From DAHUXN01 sp963729815 (GTDB lineage: Bacteria > Acidobacteriota > Terriglobia > Acidiferrales > UBA7541): a stretch of 64,000 nucleotides of DNA. Both the position numbers and the translations under genes were made by a program. Position 1 is the stretch's first letter. The number at the start of each line of letters is the position of its first letter. The stretch lies in NCBI GenBank assembly GCA_963729815.1, contig CAVSPU010000004.1, positions 1 through 64,000 of the forward strand. Reading direction: 5' to 3'. Under the pieces are notes generated by a model that saw nothing but the letters and a program-made list of their open reading frames with translations, was not told where the DNA came from and did not search any database. Shown here one piece after another: positions 1-7,754 of this stretch.

Positions 1-29
1 GGCGCGCTACCAGGCTGCGCTACGCCCCG
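1..29 (-). tRNA. tRNA-Pro, 5' half only (cut by window edge)
   Basis: The reverse strand from 29 to 1 reads as the 5' acceptor strand (CGGGGCG), the TA linker and a complete D arm of the form GCGC-AGCCTGGTAG-CGC, typical of bacterial tRNA-Pro. The anticodon and 3' half lie left of the window, so the isoacceptor cannot be named. Identity as proline is inferred from the D-arm and acceptor sequence, not from an anticodon. Confidence 0.75.
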
Positions 30-47
30 ACATGAAGTGCTCTTGTG

Positions 48-76
48 ATTCTAAAGCATTTTCCGAGTGGCACCAA
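48..76 (-). promoter_or_regulatory. Promoter of the tRNA-Pro gene
   Basis: On the minus strand TTGGTG (71-76) and TAGAAT (48-53) are separated by exactly 17 bases. The -10 box ends about 18 bases before the tRNA 5' end, the expected geometry for a stable-RNA promoter. The rest of 30-239 shows nothing else that can be supported. Confidence 0.5.
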
Positions 77-239
77 TCATTCTGAACAAGGGCGTCAGTC
101 TTAGTCCGAACGAGTAATGCCGGTGCCGGACGCAAGGTCGAAATCCATTCTCAATCTGTGCGAAATCTTCTGCGCCGGGATTTGCTGCGGGCGACATAAA
201 CACATCTCAATGGCACGAGGAGTCGATTGCGACGCGTGG

Positions 240-2582
240 CTAGAACGGCCCTGAGAGACGGATGACGCCTTCGCCGAATGTGGTGGCGTATAGATAGCCG
301 CTATCCCAAGTGGCACTTGTGAACGTGTATGGAATCGCCGTGGAACGAATGCTGACCCAGTTGGCGCCATTGTCGCTCGACAAGTAGATTCCGCTGAAAC
401 GCGTGGCGACAGCCATGCCGGAGCCGGCCGGATCGTAACTCAGGCGGAAAATCGAATCCGGCCAGGGCTGCGGATTATTTGGATCGAGACCGTTATTGGC
501 TTGAAGGAATGTGTTGCCGCCGTCCGTGCTGCGCAGCACACCTCCGCCCGCACCGGGCGGCCCGGACATTCCGACGAGGACGACGTTTGGCGTAACGGGA
601 TTTACGGTGAGCGTAACGGGCCACCAAATTTGACCGTTGGTTTGGCCGATCGGATTCGCCTTCCAGTCCTGGCCACCGTTGTGAGAGACCTGCAAATTGC
701 CGTCGGCCTGGCCCACGAAAATGTTCTGGTCGCTGGTGGGATCGATCGCGATCATGACAGGCTGACTGATGGGCCAATTCAAGAGCGACCAAGTTTGACC
801 ATAGTTCGAACTCTTGTAAATTCCCTGCTGGACGCCGATGCTGCTGTCGGCTTGCGCAGCGGCGTAGACGACGGAAGAATTCTGCGGATCTACGGCGATG
901 AATTGAGAATTGCCGCCGTAGCCGGGGAAGGCATTGTTCGTCCAGCTGCCGGTGACCTGATAATTGTAGCCGCCATCATTCGAAAACTGAAAACCCGCGG
1001 CCGTGTAGATATAAGCATATTGCGGGTTTCCAGGGTTGATGACGGTCGTTCCGCCCTCGAGATAGCCCGGATTGTTGCTTTGGTGCGAGTCCCAGGTCTG
1101 GCCACCATCGAAACTGCTGACAGGACCAAGGTCCTGCATGGTGCAAATGATCGTGCTGCCGTGGACCGCGGCAACATAGACGATCGATGTGGTGAGGTTT
1201 CCGTTCAGACTTTGCCAGGTGTTGCCGCCGTCGGTGGTGAGATACAGGCCCTGGTCCGCAGTGACCATGACGTCCCCAGAGATGCCGCCCGCGGCTGGAA
1301 CGATAAGCCGCTCGTCGTACCATGCGCCGGGATTTGTGGGCCCCGGAGCGGCCATTTGCGCCCAAGAGTTTCCGCCGTCGGTGGATTTGCCGAAGTAAAC
1401 GTCCGCACCAATATAGATCGCGCCGGAGAATGGATCGAAGGCAGTCACTTGAACTGGCACGTTCAGAGCACTCGTGTTGATGGCGGACCAAAGGCTGCCG
1501 CTATTGGCGGTGACATAGTAATCCGGGACGTTGTAGTAGCCCATTTCGACTGAGTAGGCGTCCTGGGGATTGAGTGGATTTACGGCGATGGATTCGGATG
1601 TGAGTCCGCCGGAAGTGTTTGGAGTATTCGTCTGCCAAGAGCCAGAAGGAGTGGTTTGCACGGCGACGCTGCCGTCGTCGAGGCCGGCGTAGATCGTCGT
1701 GCCCGATGCAGCGAGCGAGCGCACGGGCACGGAGGTTGGCTCGAGTTCCGTCCAGGTCGCGCCGCTGTCAGCTGATGTGTAAATTCCCTGGCCCGTGCCA
1801 GCGTAGAGAGTACTGCCGATTTGAAGCAGCGCAGTGGATGAGCCGTAAGGGCCTGTCAACGTCCAGGTTTGGCCGCCGTCCGTGCTTTGAAAAAGTCCTT
1901 GAGTCCAACTGGCAGCGACGAGCGTGTTGCCGTTGCTCTGATCCAGCCAAAGCGCACCGACCGCAGGGTCGGTGAGACCGTTGCTCGATTGTGTCCAGGT
2001 GACGCCGCCGTCAGTCGTCTTATAGACGCCGGATTCTGTAGAAGGACCGTTGTAAATGCCTCCAGCGACGTACATGACGGAGTGAATTTGCGTGCCCCCA
2101 ACCGTGACGAGAGGGCTGCTGTTGTCGATCGCCAACGCGTCGAGCTTGCCGGCAGCGGGAATGCCGTTGAGGATATGAATGGCGCGCGGGCCGACGGGCT
2201 GCCAGACGGTCGAGAGGCTGTTGAAAGACACGCTGGAGGTAGCTGTCGCATTCGCGGCGACTGTAACAGGATTGCCGATTATCGAAGGGACGTAAACCAA
2301 ATTGCTTCCGGACGCACCAGGAATGGTCGCGGCGACCACACTGTATGCACCGACTTCCAGGTTGGTCAGCGTGGTGGTCTGGCTGAGCGTTTGACTAAAG
2401 TTGCCAGGGCCAGAAACTGTAACGGTTGGAGTGCCGGAGGACGGGGCTGTGACAGTTACGGTGAGCGAGCCTACGGCTGGAGGCGACGGAGGTGCAGAGG
2501 ACGCGCCATTGCCACCGCAGGAGACTATGGCTGCTGATAAAAGAAGATAGATGAACGGCAGGCAAGAATTGCGTCTGTGCAT
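240..2582 (-). CDS. Secreted BNR/sortilin-like repeat lipoprotein
   Basis: About 780 aa. The N-terminus is a lipoprotein signal peptide with a lipobox ending in IVSC followed by GG. Then comes a beta-sandwich-like, Thr/Ser/Val-rich stretch (about 40-130) and then roughly a dozen BNR/Asp-box repeats of the form S-x-D-x-G-x-(T/N)-W (for example TTDGGVTW, STDGGQTW, STDGGNSW). These repeats fold as beta-propeller blades in sialidases, sortilin VPS10 domains and photosystem assembly factors. No catalytic sialidase residues were recognised, so a binding or structural cell-surface role is more likely than an enzyme. A TTG six bases upstream (2588) could also start it; ATG at 2582 is preferred. It is transcribed alone, from a promoter with a palindromic operator just upstream. 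Confidence 0.8.
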   Translation of the reverse strand: MHRRNSCLPFIYLLLSAAIVSCGGNGASSAPPSPPAVGSLTVTVTAPSSGTPTVTVSGPGNFSQTLSQTTTLTNLEVGAYSVVAATIPGASGSNLVYVPSIIGNPVTVAANATATSSVSFNSLSTVWQPVGPRAIHILNGIPAAGKLDALAIDNSSPLVTVGGTQIHSVMYVAGGIYNGPSTESGVYKTTDGGVTWTQSSNGLTDPAVGALWLDQSNGNTLVAASWTQGLFQSTDGGQTWTLTGPYGSSTALLQIGSTLYAGTGQGIYTSADSGATWTELEPTSVPVRSLAASGTTIYAGLDDGSVAVQTTPSGSWQTNTPNTSGGLTSESIAVNPLNPQDAYSVEMGYYNVPDYYVTANSGSLWSAINTSALNVPVQVTAFDPFSGAIYIGADVYFGKSTDGGNSWAQMAAPGPTNPGAWYDERLIVPAAGGISGDVMVTADQGLYLTTDGGNTWQSLNGNLTTSIVYVAAVHGSTIICTMQDLGPVSSFDGGQTWDSHQSNNPGYLEGGTTVINPGNPQYAYIYTAAGFQFSNDGGYNYQVTGSWTNNAFPGYGGNSQFIAVDPQNSSVVYAAAQADSSIGVQQGIYKSSNYGQTWSLLNWPISQPVMIAIDPTSDQNIFVGQADGNLQVSHNGGQDWKANPIGQTNGQIWWPVTLTVNPVTPNVVLVGMSGPPGAGGGVLRSTDGGNTFLQANNGLDPNNPQPWPDSIFRLSYDPAGSGMAVATRFSGIYLSSDNGANWVSIRSTAIPYTFTSATWDSGYLYATTFGEGVIRLSGPF

Positions 2583-2657
2583 GGGCAAATTATCGCGACC
2601 GAGCCTTCAAGCACGCCAAAATCTAAACCTGAGGCGCGGGGAAAGCGAACGCGCGAA

Positions 2658-2686
2658 ATCTTAGCATTTGAAGTAAACGTTTACAA
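2658..2686 (-). promoter_or_regulatory. Promoter with LacI/CcpA-like palindromic operator
   Basis: The minus strand has -35 TTGTAA (2681-2686) and -10 TAAGAT (2658-2663) with a 17-base spacer, upstream of the BNR lipoprotein. The perfect 12-base palindrome GTAAACGTTTAC (2673-2684) covers the -35 and spacer. It matches the general form of LacI-family and CcpA (cre) operators, so a LacI-type sugar-responsive repressor is inferred. No LacI-family gene lies in the window. Confidence 0.6.
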
Positions 2687-2728
2687 GAATTCAGGGGCAA
2701 ACATTTTGCGGAGAATTCCGGGAGAGGT

Positions 2729-3454
2729 TTAAACGGTCTTGTCCTTGGAATAACACAGGCGCTCTAGATTGCATTCGACGCAGCGCGGCTTGCGCGCCTG
2801 GCAAACTCGCCTGCCGTGCCAAATGAGTTGATGCGAGAAAAGAATCCAGCGGTCCTGTGGAATCACTTTCATCAGGTCCTGTTCGATTTTTTTCGGGTCG
2901 GTGTTCTTCGTCAGATCGAGCCGCGCGGACAAACGCTGGACATGCGTGTCGACGACGACTCCCGAGGCGATCCCGAACGCCGTACCCAAAACAACATTCG
3001 CAGTCTTCCGCGCCACGCCAGGGAGCGTCAACAGTTCATCCATCGACTGGGGCACTTTGCCGCCGAACTCCTCGACGATTTTCTTGCTCGCACCCATGAT
3101 GGATTTCGTCTTGTTGCGGAAAAATCCCGTTGGCCGTATGTCTTTTTCGAGTTCGCTGGGATTCGCGTGGGCAAAATCTTTCGGCATCGGATACTTGGGG
3201 AAAAGTGTCTTCGTCACGATATTGACGCGCTCGTCGGTGCACTGCGCGGAGAGAATCGTGGAGATCAGGAGCTGAAACGGATTTTCGTGATGCAGCGCGC
3301 AGGTCGCCGCGGGATAGGCTTGATCAAGCTTTTCGAGGATCGCGTGGACGCGTCTTGGATCGACACCGCGAGATGATAATACCTTGGCGCCCGCCTTCGC
3401 GCCGCTGGCGCTTTTTCGCTTTGCAGCCTTTGATTTTGCCTTCTTCTTCGCCAT
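2729..3454 (-). CDS. nth: Endonuclease III, base-excision repair DNA glycosylase/AP lyase
   Basis: 241 aa. It removes oxidised pyrimidines from DNA and cleaves the abasic site. A helix-hairpin-helix with LPGVARKTANVVLG carries the catalytic Lys (about 150), VDTHV carries the catalytic Asp (about 169), and a C-terminal C-x6-C-x2-C-x5-C set (218, 225, 228, 234) matches the [4Fe-4S] loop of the Nth family. Compared with E. coli Nth (211 aa) it has an extra Lys/Ala-rich N-terminal tail of about 28 residues, probably a disordered DNA-contacting extension. It stands between two unrelated surface-protein genes on the same strand, with no sign of an operon. Confidence 0.95.
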   Translation of the reverse strand: MAKKKAKSKAAKRKSASGAKAGAKVLSSRGVDPRRVHAILEKLDQAYPAATCALHHENPFQLLISTILSAQCTDERVNIVTKTLFPKYPMPKDFAHANPSELEKDIRPTGFFRNKTKSIMGASKKIVEEFGGKVPQSMDELLTLPGVARKTANVVLGTAFGIASGVVVDTHVQRLSARLDLTKNTDPKKIEQDLMKVIPQDRWILFSHQLIWHGRRVCQARKPRCVECNLERLCYSKDKTV

Positions 3455-3492
3455 TAGCCTTGGGCCAGGAATATAACACAGTCGCGCAGATG

Positions 3493-3551
3493 GCTGGCCC
3501 GTAACCGGCCAGCGATCCGCCCACCCTGTTACTCGGATTTGCGGAAATCCG
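3493..3551 (-). terminator. Two hairpins downstream of the Ig-domain gene
   Basis: Two strong stem-loops sit between the Ig-domain gene and nth. One has stems 3534-3540/3545-3551 (CGGATTT/AAATCCG) and the other 3493-3499/3507-3513 (GCTGGCC/GGCCAGC). Neither is followed by a T-run on the minus strand, so they may be processing or Rho-dependent end signals rather than classic intrinsic terminators. Confidence 0.35.
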
Positions 3552-3584
3552 CGATTCCCACGCGGACAATCGAAGACACACAGC

Positions 3585-6197
3585 CTAATGTCTTAAGAAG
3601 AAGACTTGCGGATCGGCGTCGGTCGCGTTCGTCGGTATCGCGCGAATGTCGGTCTGCGACAAGACATACAAGATGAACTGCGTCGGAACACCTGCCTGTG
3701 AGGTTACGGTCATCGTGCCGCGGCCATTCGCGGCGATCGTGTAAGTCGCCGCGAAGGTAATGTCCCCGCCAGGATTTGTAGTTGGGCCACCCTCATCCAA
3801 TTTGCCGGACATATTTGCCACGCCATTGGACAAGAGCGAGCCCGTGAAATCAAAGGCCGACTTGTCGGTCACGGCCGGAGTGCCCAGCAAAGGCGGGCCA
3901 AAACTGAAGTAGCTGGTTGCGGAGGCAGCGCTGAACGGTCCGGCCGACTGCGGCTCCACAAGACCCGCGGAGGCACCCGCGTCCTGCCCGATGACGAAAG
4001 CTTCGTTGGGAGAAATCAAATACAGAACAGCGAACTGGGTTCCGATGCCGCTGGTTGTGGCCCGACCGTTGGACGCAACCCCGTACGAGCCGCTCGAATT
4101 CGCGTTCAATGTGATGGTGCCCCCGCTATTCGAATCGATCGCCGCGCTAATCGAGGTTCCACCATTCGCCGATATCAAACCTCCCAACGCGATTGCATTT
4201 CCTGCTGCCGTTTGACCAGTCTCCGTGACGACCATCGATCCATTAAGTGACGTCGAATCAAACGAAGACTGCGATTGCAGCACAGCCTCGCCGGTTGTCG
4301 TCGGAGTGGACGTGCCAAGCAGATCCATTCCGCCGAACAACACATCCGAGGGCGTAACCATGTAGAAAACGAAATTCAGCGTGCCGGTGGGCAATGTAAG
4401 AGATGCCGTGCCGCGCCCATTCTGGCCAACTAAGTATGTGCCTGTGACGCCCGTCAGATTCGTACTCGCCGAGCCCCCGTCGTTCACGTCGACGTTGCCG
4501 TTTTGCAACAGACTGGCGCCATCCGCATGAAACACTCCAGCCGCAACATACCGTTTGCCTACGGAGTCGGGGCCGGCAAGCTCAAAGGCGTAATTCCCGC
4601 TGAAGTTCGTCGCCGAGAAAATCAAAATGGCCTGCTTTCGCAATATGCCCGTGCCATCGGTACCAGTGTGATCAGATTCGACGAATTGAGCATCGCCGCT
4701 CGCATTCAACACAAAGCGGTATGTTGAAGTGATGCCTTCGACAGTCAATGTGAAACTTCCGCGTCCATCGGACCCTATGGCATAGCTTCCAAAACTGAGC
4801 GCATTATCAGCACTGGGCCCAGGTACGTTGTCATTCTGCGTCGTTCCAATGCTGTTGTTAATGTCCTCGAAGCCTTGCACGACATTTCCATTGCCATCGA
4901 AGGTCAGCGTGCCACCAATCATAATTGGGCTGCTGCCAGTGAAACCATTGAACGTGAAGACATAGTTGCCACTAAGAAGCGAATCATTCGTTGGCGAAGC
5001 AACAACAGACAAGGTCAATGTCTGCGTGGCCTGCTGCGCGGGCGATTCAGAATCGGTGACTTGCACGGTGAAAGTATTTGTGGAGACTGCGGTCGGAACG
5101 CCTGAAATGACCCCCTCGGCCGAATCCAAGGAGAGGCCAGAGGGCAGAATACCGCTGGTGATCACCCAGGTGAATGGCCCGATTCCACCGGTGACATGGA
5201 TCGGGACGCTATATGCTGTCGCCGTATCTGCGGAGGAAAGCGTAGTCGTCGCAATTGATAACGGATTGGGTGGCCCGACAGTGAGCGTCAATGGCTGCTG
5301 GGCAACTTGTGCGGTGCCATTGGGTGGCAAGAGGGATGAATCTGTGGCCTGCACCGTAAATCCAAAGGTCCCCTGTGTGGTTGGCGTCCCGGAAATCTGT
5401 CCAGTTGTGGGAGCCAAACTGAGCCCCGGCGGCAACGATCCAGTGACTATTCCCCATGTGATGGGCGGGACACCACCTATCGCCGTGAAGGGGAAACTAT
5501 ATGGGCTTCCTTGAGCAGCATTTGGCATTGAGACTGTGCCAACCGAAAGAGGCGGCGCGGCACCCACGGCGATCGTGTAAGACTGCATTGCCGTCAGTGG
5601 CGGCGTGCCTTGATCAGTAACCAGGACTGTGAAATTGAAGTTCCCGCCATCCACGGTCGGTCGGCCGGTGACAAAACCATTCGTGTTCAAATGAAGACCC
5701 GGAGGCAGGCTCCCGCTGGAAATCGAGAAGACAAGCGGCGCGACGCCTCCATTGGCAATAATCTGTTGATTGTAATTCGCTCCATTCAGGACCCCGGGCA
5801 AGGAAGTCGTGGCGATCACGGGAGCAGGGCTGACAGTAATGTTCAACGTCGTGGTGACGCTGTTGCTTACGTTGGCGGTGATCGTCAAAATAACGGACAG
5901 AAGTTTACCTGTCGATTTGGGGGCCACGTAGGTCATCGAGGAGCTTGTGACGTTGTTCAGGATGCCGCACGCAGCCGCGGCGCAATGCGGACCCGAAAGG
6001 CTCCATGTGACCCCTGAATTTGAAGTGTCATTTTGAACGAAAGCAGTAAACAGAATCGATTGACCTTGGTCCACCGATTGGCTTGTGCTGGGGTTTAAAA
6101 CAATGAAATACACCGAGGCTCCGCCCCCACAGCCAGCGAACAGGCTGCCCGCGACCAGCGCACCAAGAGTCAGGAACAATTGACGCATTCTCATCAT
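3585..6197 (-). CDS. Ig-like (He_PIG) repeat surface lipoprotein
   Basis: About 870 aa from the ATG at 6197, chosen because a signal peptide with a lipobox (FAGC followed by GG) starts there and GAGGAC lies just upstream. The open frame continues upstream, but that part overlaps a structured leader and is probably not translated. After a Ser/Thr-rich region come three putative-Ig (He_PIG) repeats, each with the hallmark S-G-x-L-P-x-G-L followed by G-x-P. The C-terminal half holds about four further repeats of roughly 110 residues with a conserved (G/A)-x-NGRG-type turn. Such proteins are common on acidobacterial surfaces; adhesion or matrix binding is inferred only. The nearest downstream gene, nth, is unrelated. 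Confidence 0.8.
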   Translation of the reverse strand: MMRMRQLFLTLGALVAGSLFAGCGGGASVYFIVLNPSTSQSVDQGQSILFTAFVQNDTSNSGVTWSLSGPHCAAAACGILNNVTSSSMTYVAPKSTGKLLSVILTITANVSNSVTTTLNITVSPAPVIATTSLPGVLNGANYNQQIIANGGVAPLVFSISSGSLPPGLHLNTNGFVTGRPTVDGGNFNFTVLVTDQGTPPLTAMQSYTIAVGAAPPLSVGTVSMPNAAQGSPYSFPFTAIGGVPPITWGIVTGSLPPGLSLAPTTGQISGTPTTQGTFGFTVQATDSSLLPPNGTAQVAQQPLTLTVGPPNPLSIATTTLSSADTATAYSVPIHVTGGIGPFTWVITSGILPSGLSLDSAEGVISGVPTAVSTNTFTVQVTDSESPAQQATQTLTLSVVASPTNDSLLSGNYVFTFNGFTGSSPIMIGGTLTFDGNGNVVQGFEDINNSIGTTQNDNVPGPSADNALSFGSYAIGSDGRGSFTLTVEGITSTYRFVLNASGDAQFVESDHTGTDGTGILRKQAILIFSATNFSGNYAFELAGPDSVGKRYVAAGVFHADGASLLQNGNVDVNDGGSASTNLTGVTGTYLVGQNGRGTASLTLPTGTLNFVFYMVTPSDVLFGGMDLLGTSTPTTTGEAVLQSQSSFDSTSLNGSMVVTETGQTAAGNAIALGGLISANGGTSISAAIDSNSGGTITLNANSSGSYGVASNGRATTSGIGTQFAVLYLISPNEAFVIGQDAGASAGLVEPQSAGPFSAASATSYFSFGPPLLGTPAVTDKSAFDFTGSLLSNGVANMSGKLDEGGPTTNPGGDITFAATYTIAANGRGTMTVTSQAGVPTQFILYVLSQTDIRAIPTNATDADPQVFFLRH

Positions 6198-6348
6198 AAG
6201 TCCTCGCCGCGCCTGGGGCGCGTCATTCCCGTGCGAGGACCAATCCTCCATCGCTTGATCGATACGCTGCCTTGTGGAAGGCCGGGATAGCTCGAGGGCT
6301 TCACTCCCGGCATATGGCTGGCTCTGAAGTCTTGAGTGCACAAAGCAA
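6198..6348 (-). promoter_or_regulatory. Structured 5' leader able to sequester the RBS
   Basis: The roughly 150-nt leader of the Ig-domain lipoprotein contains several helices on the minus strand: CCGGGA...TCCCGG, a small CCTT/AAGG hairpin, and a nested hairpin directly before the start codon. The last pairs 6233-6240 with 6200-6207 (GTCCTCGC/GCGAGGAC) and encloses a perfect 6-bp stem, CGCGCC-CCA-GGCGCG. The 3' strand of the outer stem contains the GAGGA ribosome binding site, so folding would block translation. It does not match any riboswitch class I recognise. The function is inferred from structure alone. Confidence 0.5.
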
Positions 6349-6354
6349 ACAGGT

Positions 6355-6383
6355 TGAATAACAAAATGATGCGACAGTGTCAA
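6355..6383 (-). promoter_or_regulatory. Promoter for the Ig-domain lipoprotein
   Basis: On the minus strand a perfect -35 TTGACA (6378-6383) is followed after 17 bases by TATTCA (6355-6360), a weak -10. Transcription from here would give a leader of about 150 nt. The rest of the 6198-6578 gap holds the upstream region of the divergent MFS gene, where no convincing promoter was seen. Confidence 0.45.
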
Positions 6384-6578
6384 CGCGCATCTTCGATGTC
6401 ACGAGAGACGGAACATTCCCCTTCGCGTTCCCCAGCATACTCTTGACGCATGTACCCCCGAAAATCCGGCGTGCACCCCAGCCGTTCTTGATGCGGCTTT
6501 CGCGACTCTCGTTGCCCAAGCAGGACTGCGCGGCTCGCTCCGGCCAGTAGAGAAAACTATTTCCTGTACACTGTAACC

Positions 6579-7745
6579 GTGGGCCACGAGTCCCAACAGC
6601 TATTCTACCTGATAATGTTCCGGCTGACTCGCAGCCTGGCTGCCGGCATCATAATTCTCATTATTCCGTATTACGTTCTGGGTTACCTACACTACACGGC
6701 GTTTACGCTCGGCCTGCTTTACACTGCGGCTACTCTGGGGACGGCCGTTTTCGCATTGCTCTTTGGCTTCCTCACGGACCTGTGGGGGCGGAAGGGAAGT
6801 CTACTGCTCGCGGGTATCCTCCTTCCGCTGGGCGCTATCTTGGCTTTCTGGTCCGGGCGACTTCCGGTGCTGTTCCTAGCCGCAATGCTCGGGGGATTCT
6901 CAGCGACGGGCTCGCGCGCCGCAGGAAGCGTCGGAGGCGCCGCGCAACCGATTCAAAACGCGGTGATCGCCGAACTCACTACACTCCACAACCGCACATT
7001 TTGGTTTTCACTCTTCACATTCTTGAGCGGATTGCTTGGCGCCGCCGGCATGCTGGCGGCGCGGTTGTTCAATGCGCGAGACGCTTTCCTCGCCGCAGCC
7101 GTGGCCAGCGGAATTGGCCTGCTATTCCTTCTACCCATGAAGCTGGCACCCGCGGCAGGTGGCCGCTGGCGACTCAAGAGTGGAAAAGTCGTCAGTCAGT
7201 TTTCACTGACCGCCGCTCTGAATGGGCTTTCTCAAGGGTTGATAATGCCTTTCTTGATTCCCTTCTTCGTGATCGTCTATGGCGTTCCGAAGTCGCGTAT
7301 GTCGGTGTACGGATTCGCCAGTGAACTGGTGGCCGCGGCCGCAATTCTCATCTCGCCGCAGATCGAGCGGCGATTTGGCTTCGTCAAAGGCGTCGCCGTC
7401 ACACGCGGAGTCGGGGCTCTACTCTTGCTCCTGTTGCCGCTCACACGAATTTTCGACTTGGCCCTCGTTGTTTACATGCTTACGCCGGCGCTTCGCGTCG
7501 CGGCGGTGCCCGCGCAGCAGACAGCGCTTACCGCGATGGTTCGCGAAAGCGACATGGGCCGCGCGCTGGCCATGAACCAAGTCGCACGGCTGACGACCTC
7601 CGCCGGCGCCGTTGGACTCACCGGATATATGTTCGACCTATCCGATATCGGCCTGCCTTTTTATGCGTATGCGGCCGTGACGGCCGTGAGTCTGGTTCTC
7701 TATTTTCAATTTTTTGGCGCGAATCCGGACCTGCGCCCCGAGTAG
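6579..7745 (+). CDS. MFS transporter
   Basis: 388 aa, almost entirely hydrophobic with about 11-12 predicted membrane segments. The loop between helices 2 and 3 (residues 63-73) has GFLTDLWGRKG, the major facilitator motif A. The substrate cannot be told from sequence. The start is uncertain: GTG at 6579 or ATG at 6615, neither with a clear Shine-Dalgarno. It is divergent from the Ig-domain gene and converges on the symporter gene with only about 10 bases between them. Confidence 0.8.
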   Translation: MGHESQQLFYLIMFRLTRSLAAGIIILIIPYYVLGYLHYTAFTLGLLYTAATLGTAVFALLFGFLTDLWGRKGSLLLAGILLPLGAILAFWSGRLPVLFLAAMLGGFSATGSRAAGSVGGAAQPIQNAVIAELTTLHNRTFWFSLFTFLSGLLGAAGMLAARLFNARDAFLAAAVASGIGLLFLLPMKLAPAAGGRWRLKSGKVVSQFSLTAALNGLSQGLIMPFLIPFFVIVYGVPKSRMSVYGFASELVAAAAILISPQIERRFGFVKGVAVTRGVGALLLLLLPLTRIFDLALVVYMLTPALRVAAVPAQQTALTAMVRESDMGRALAMNQVARLTTSAGAVGLTGYMFDLSDIGLPFYAYAAVTAVSLVLYFQFFGANPDLRPE

Positions 7746-7754
7746 CACGGGCGA

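Noticed and set aside
501..1553. Long plus-strand open frame (350 aa) opposite the BNR lipoprotein
   Set aside because: It is antisense to a gene with a signal peptide and clear repeats; its composition has no recognisable domain and is a GC-rich shadow.
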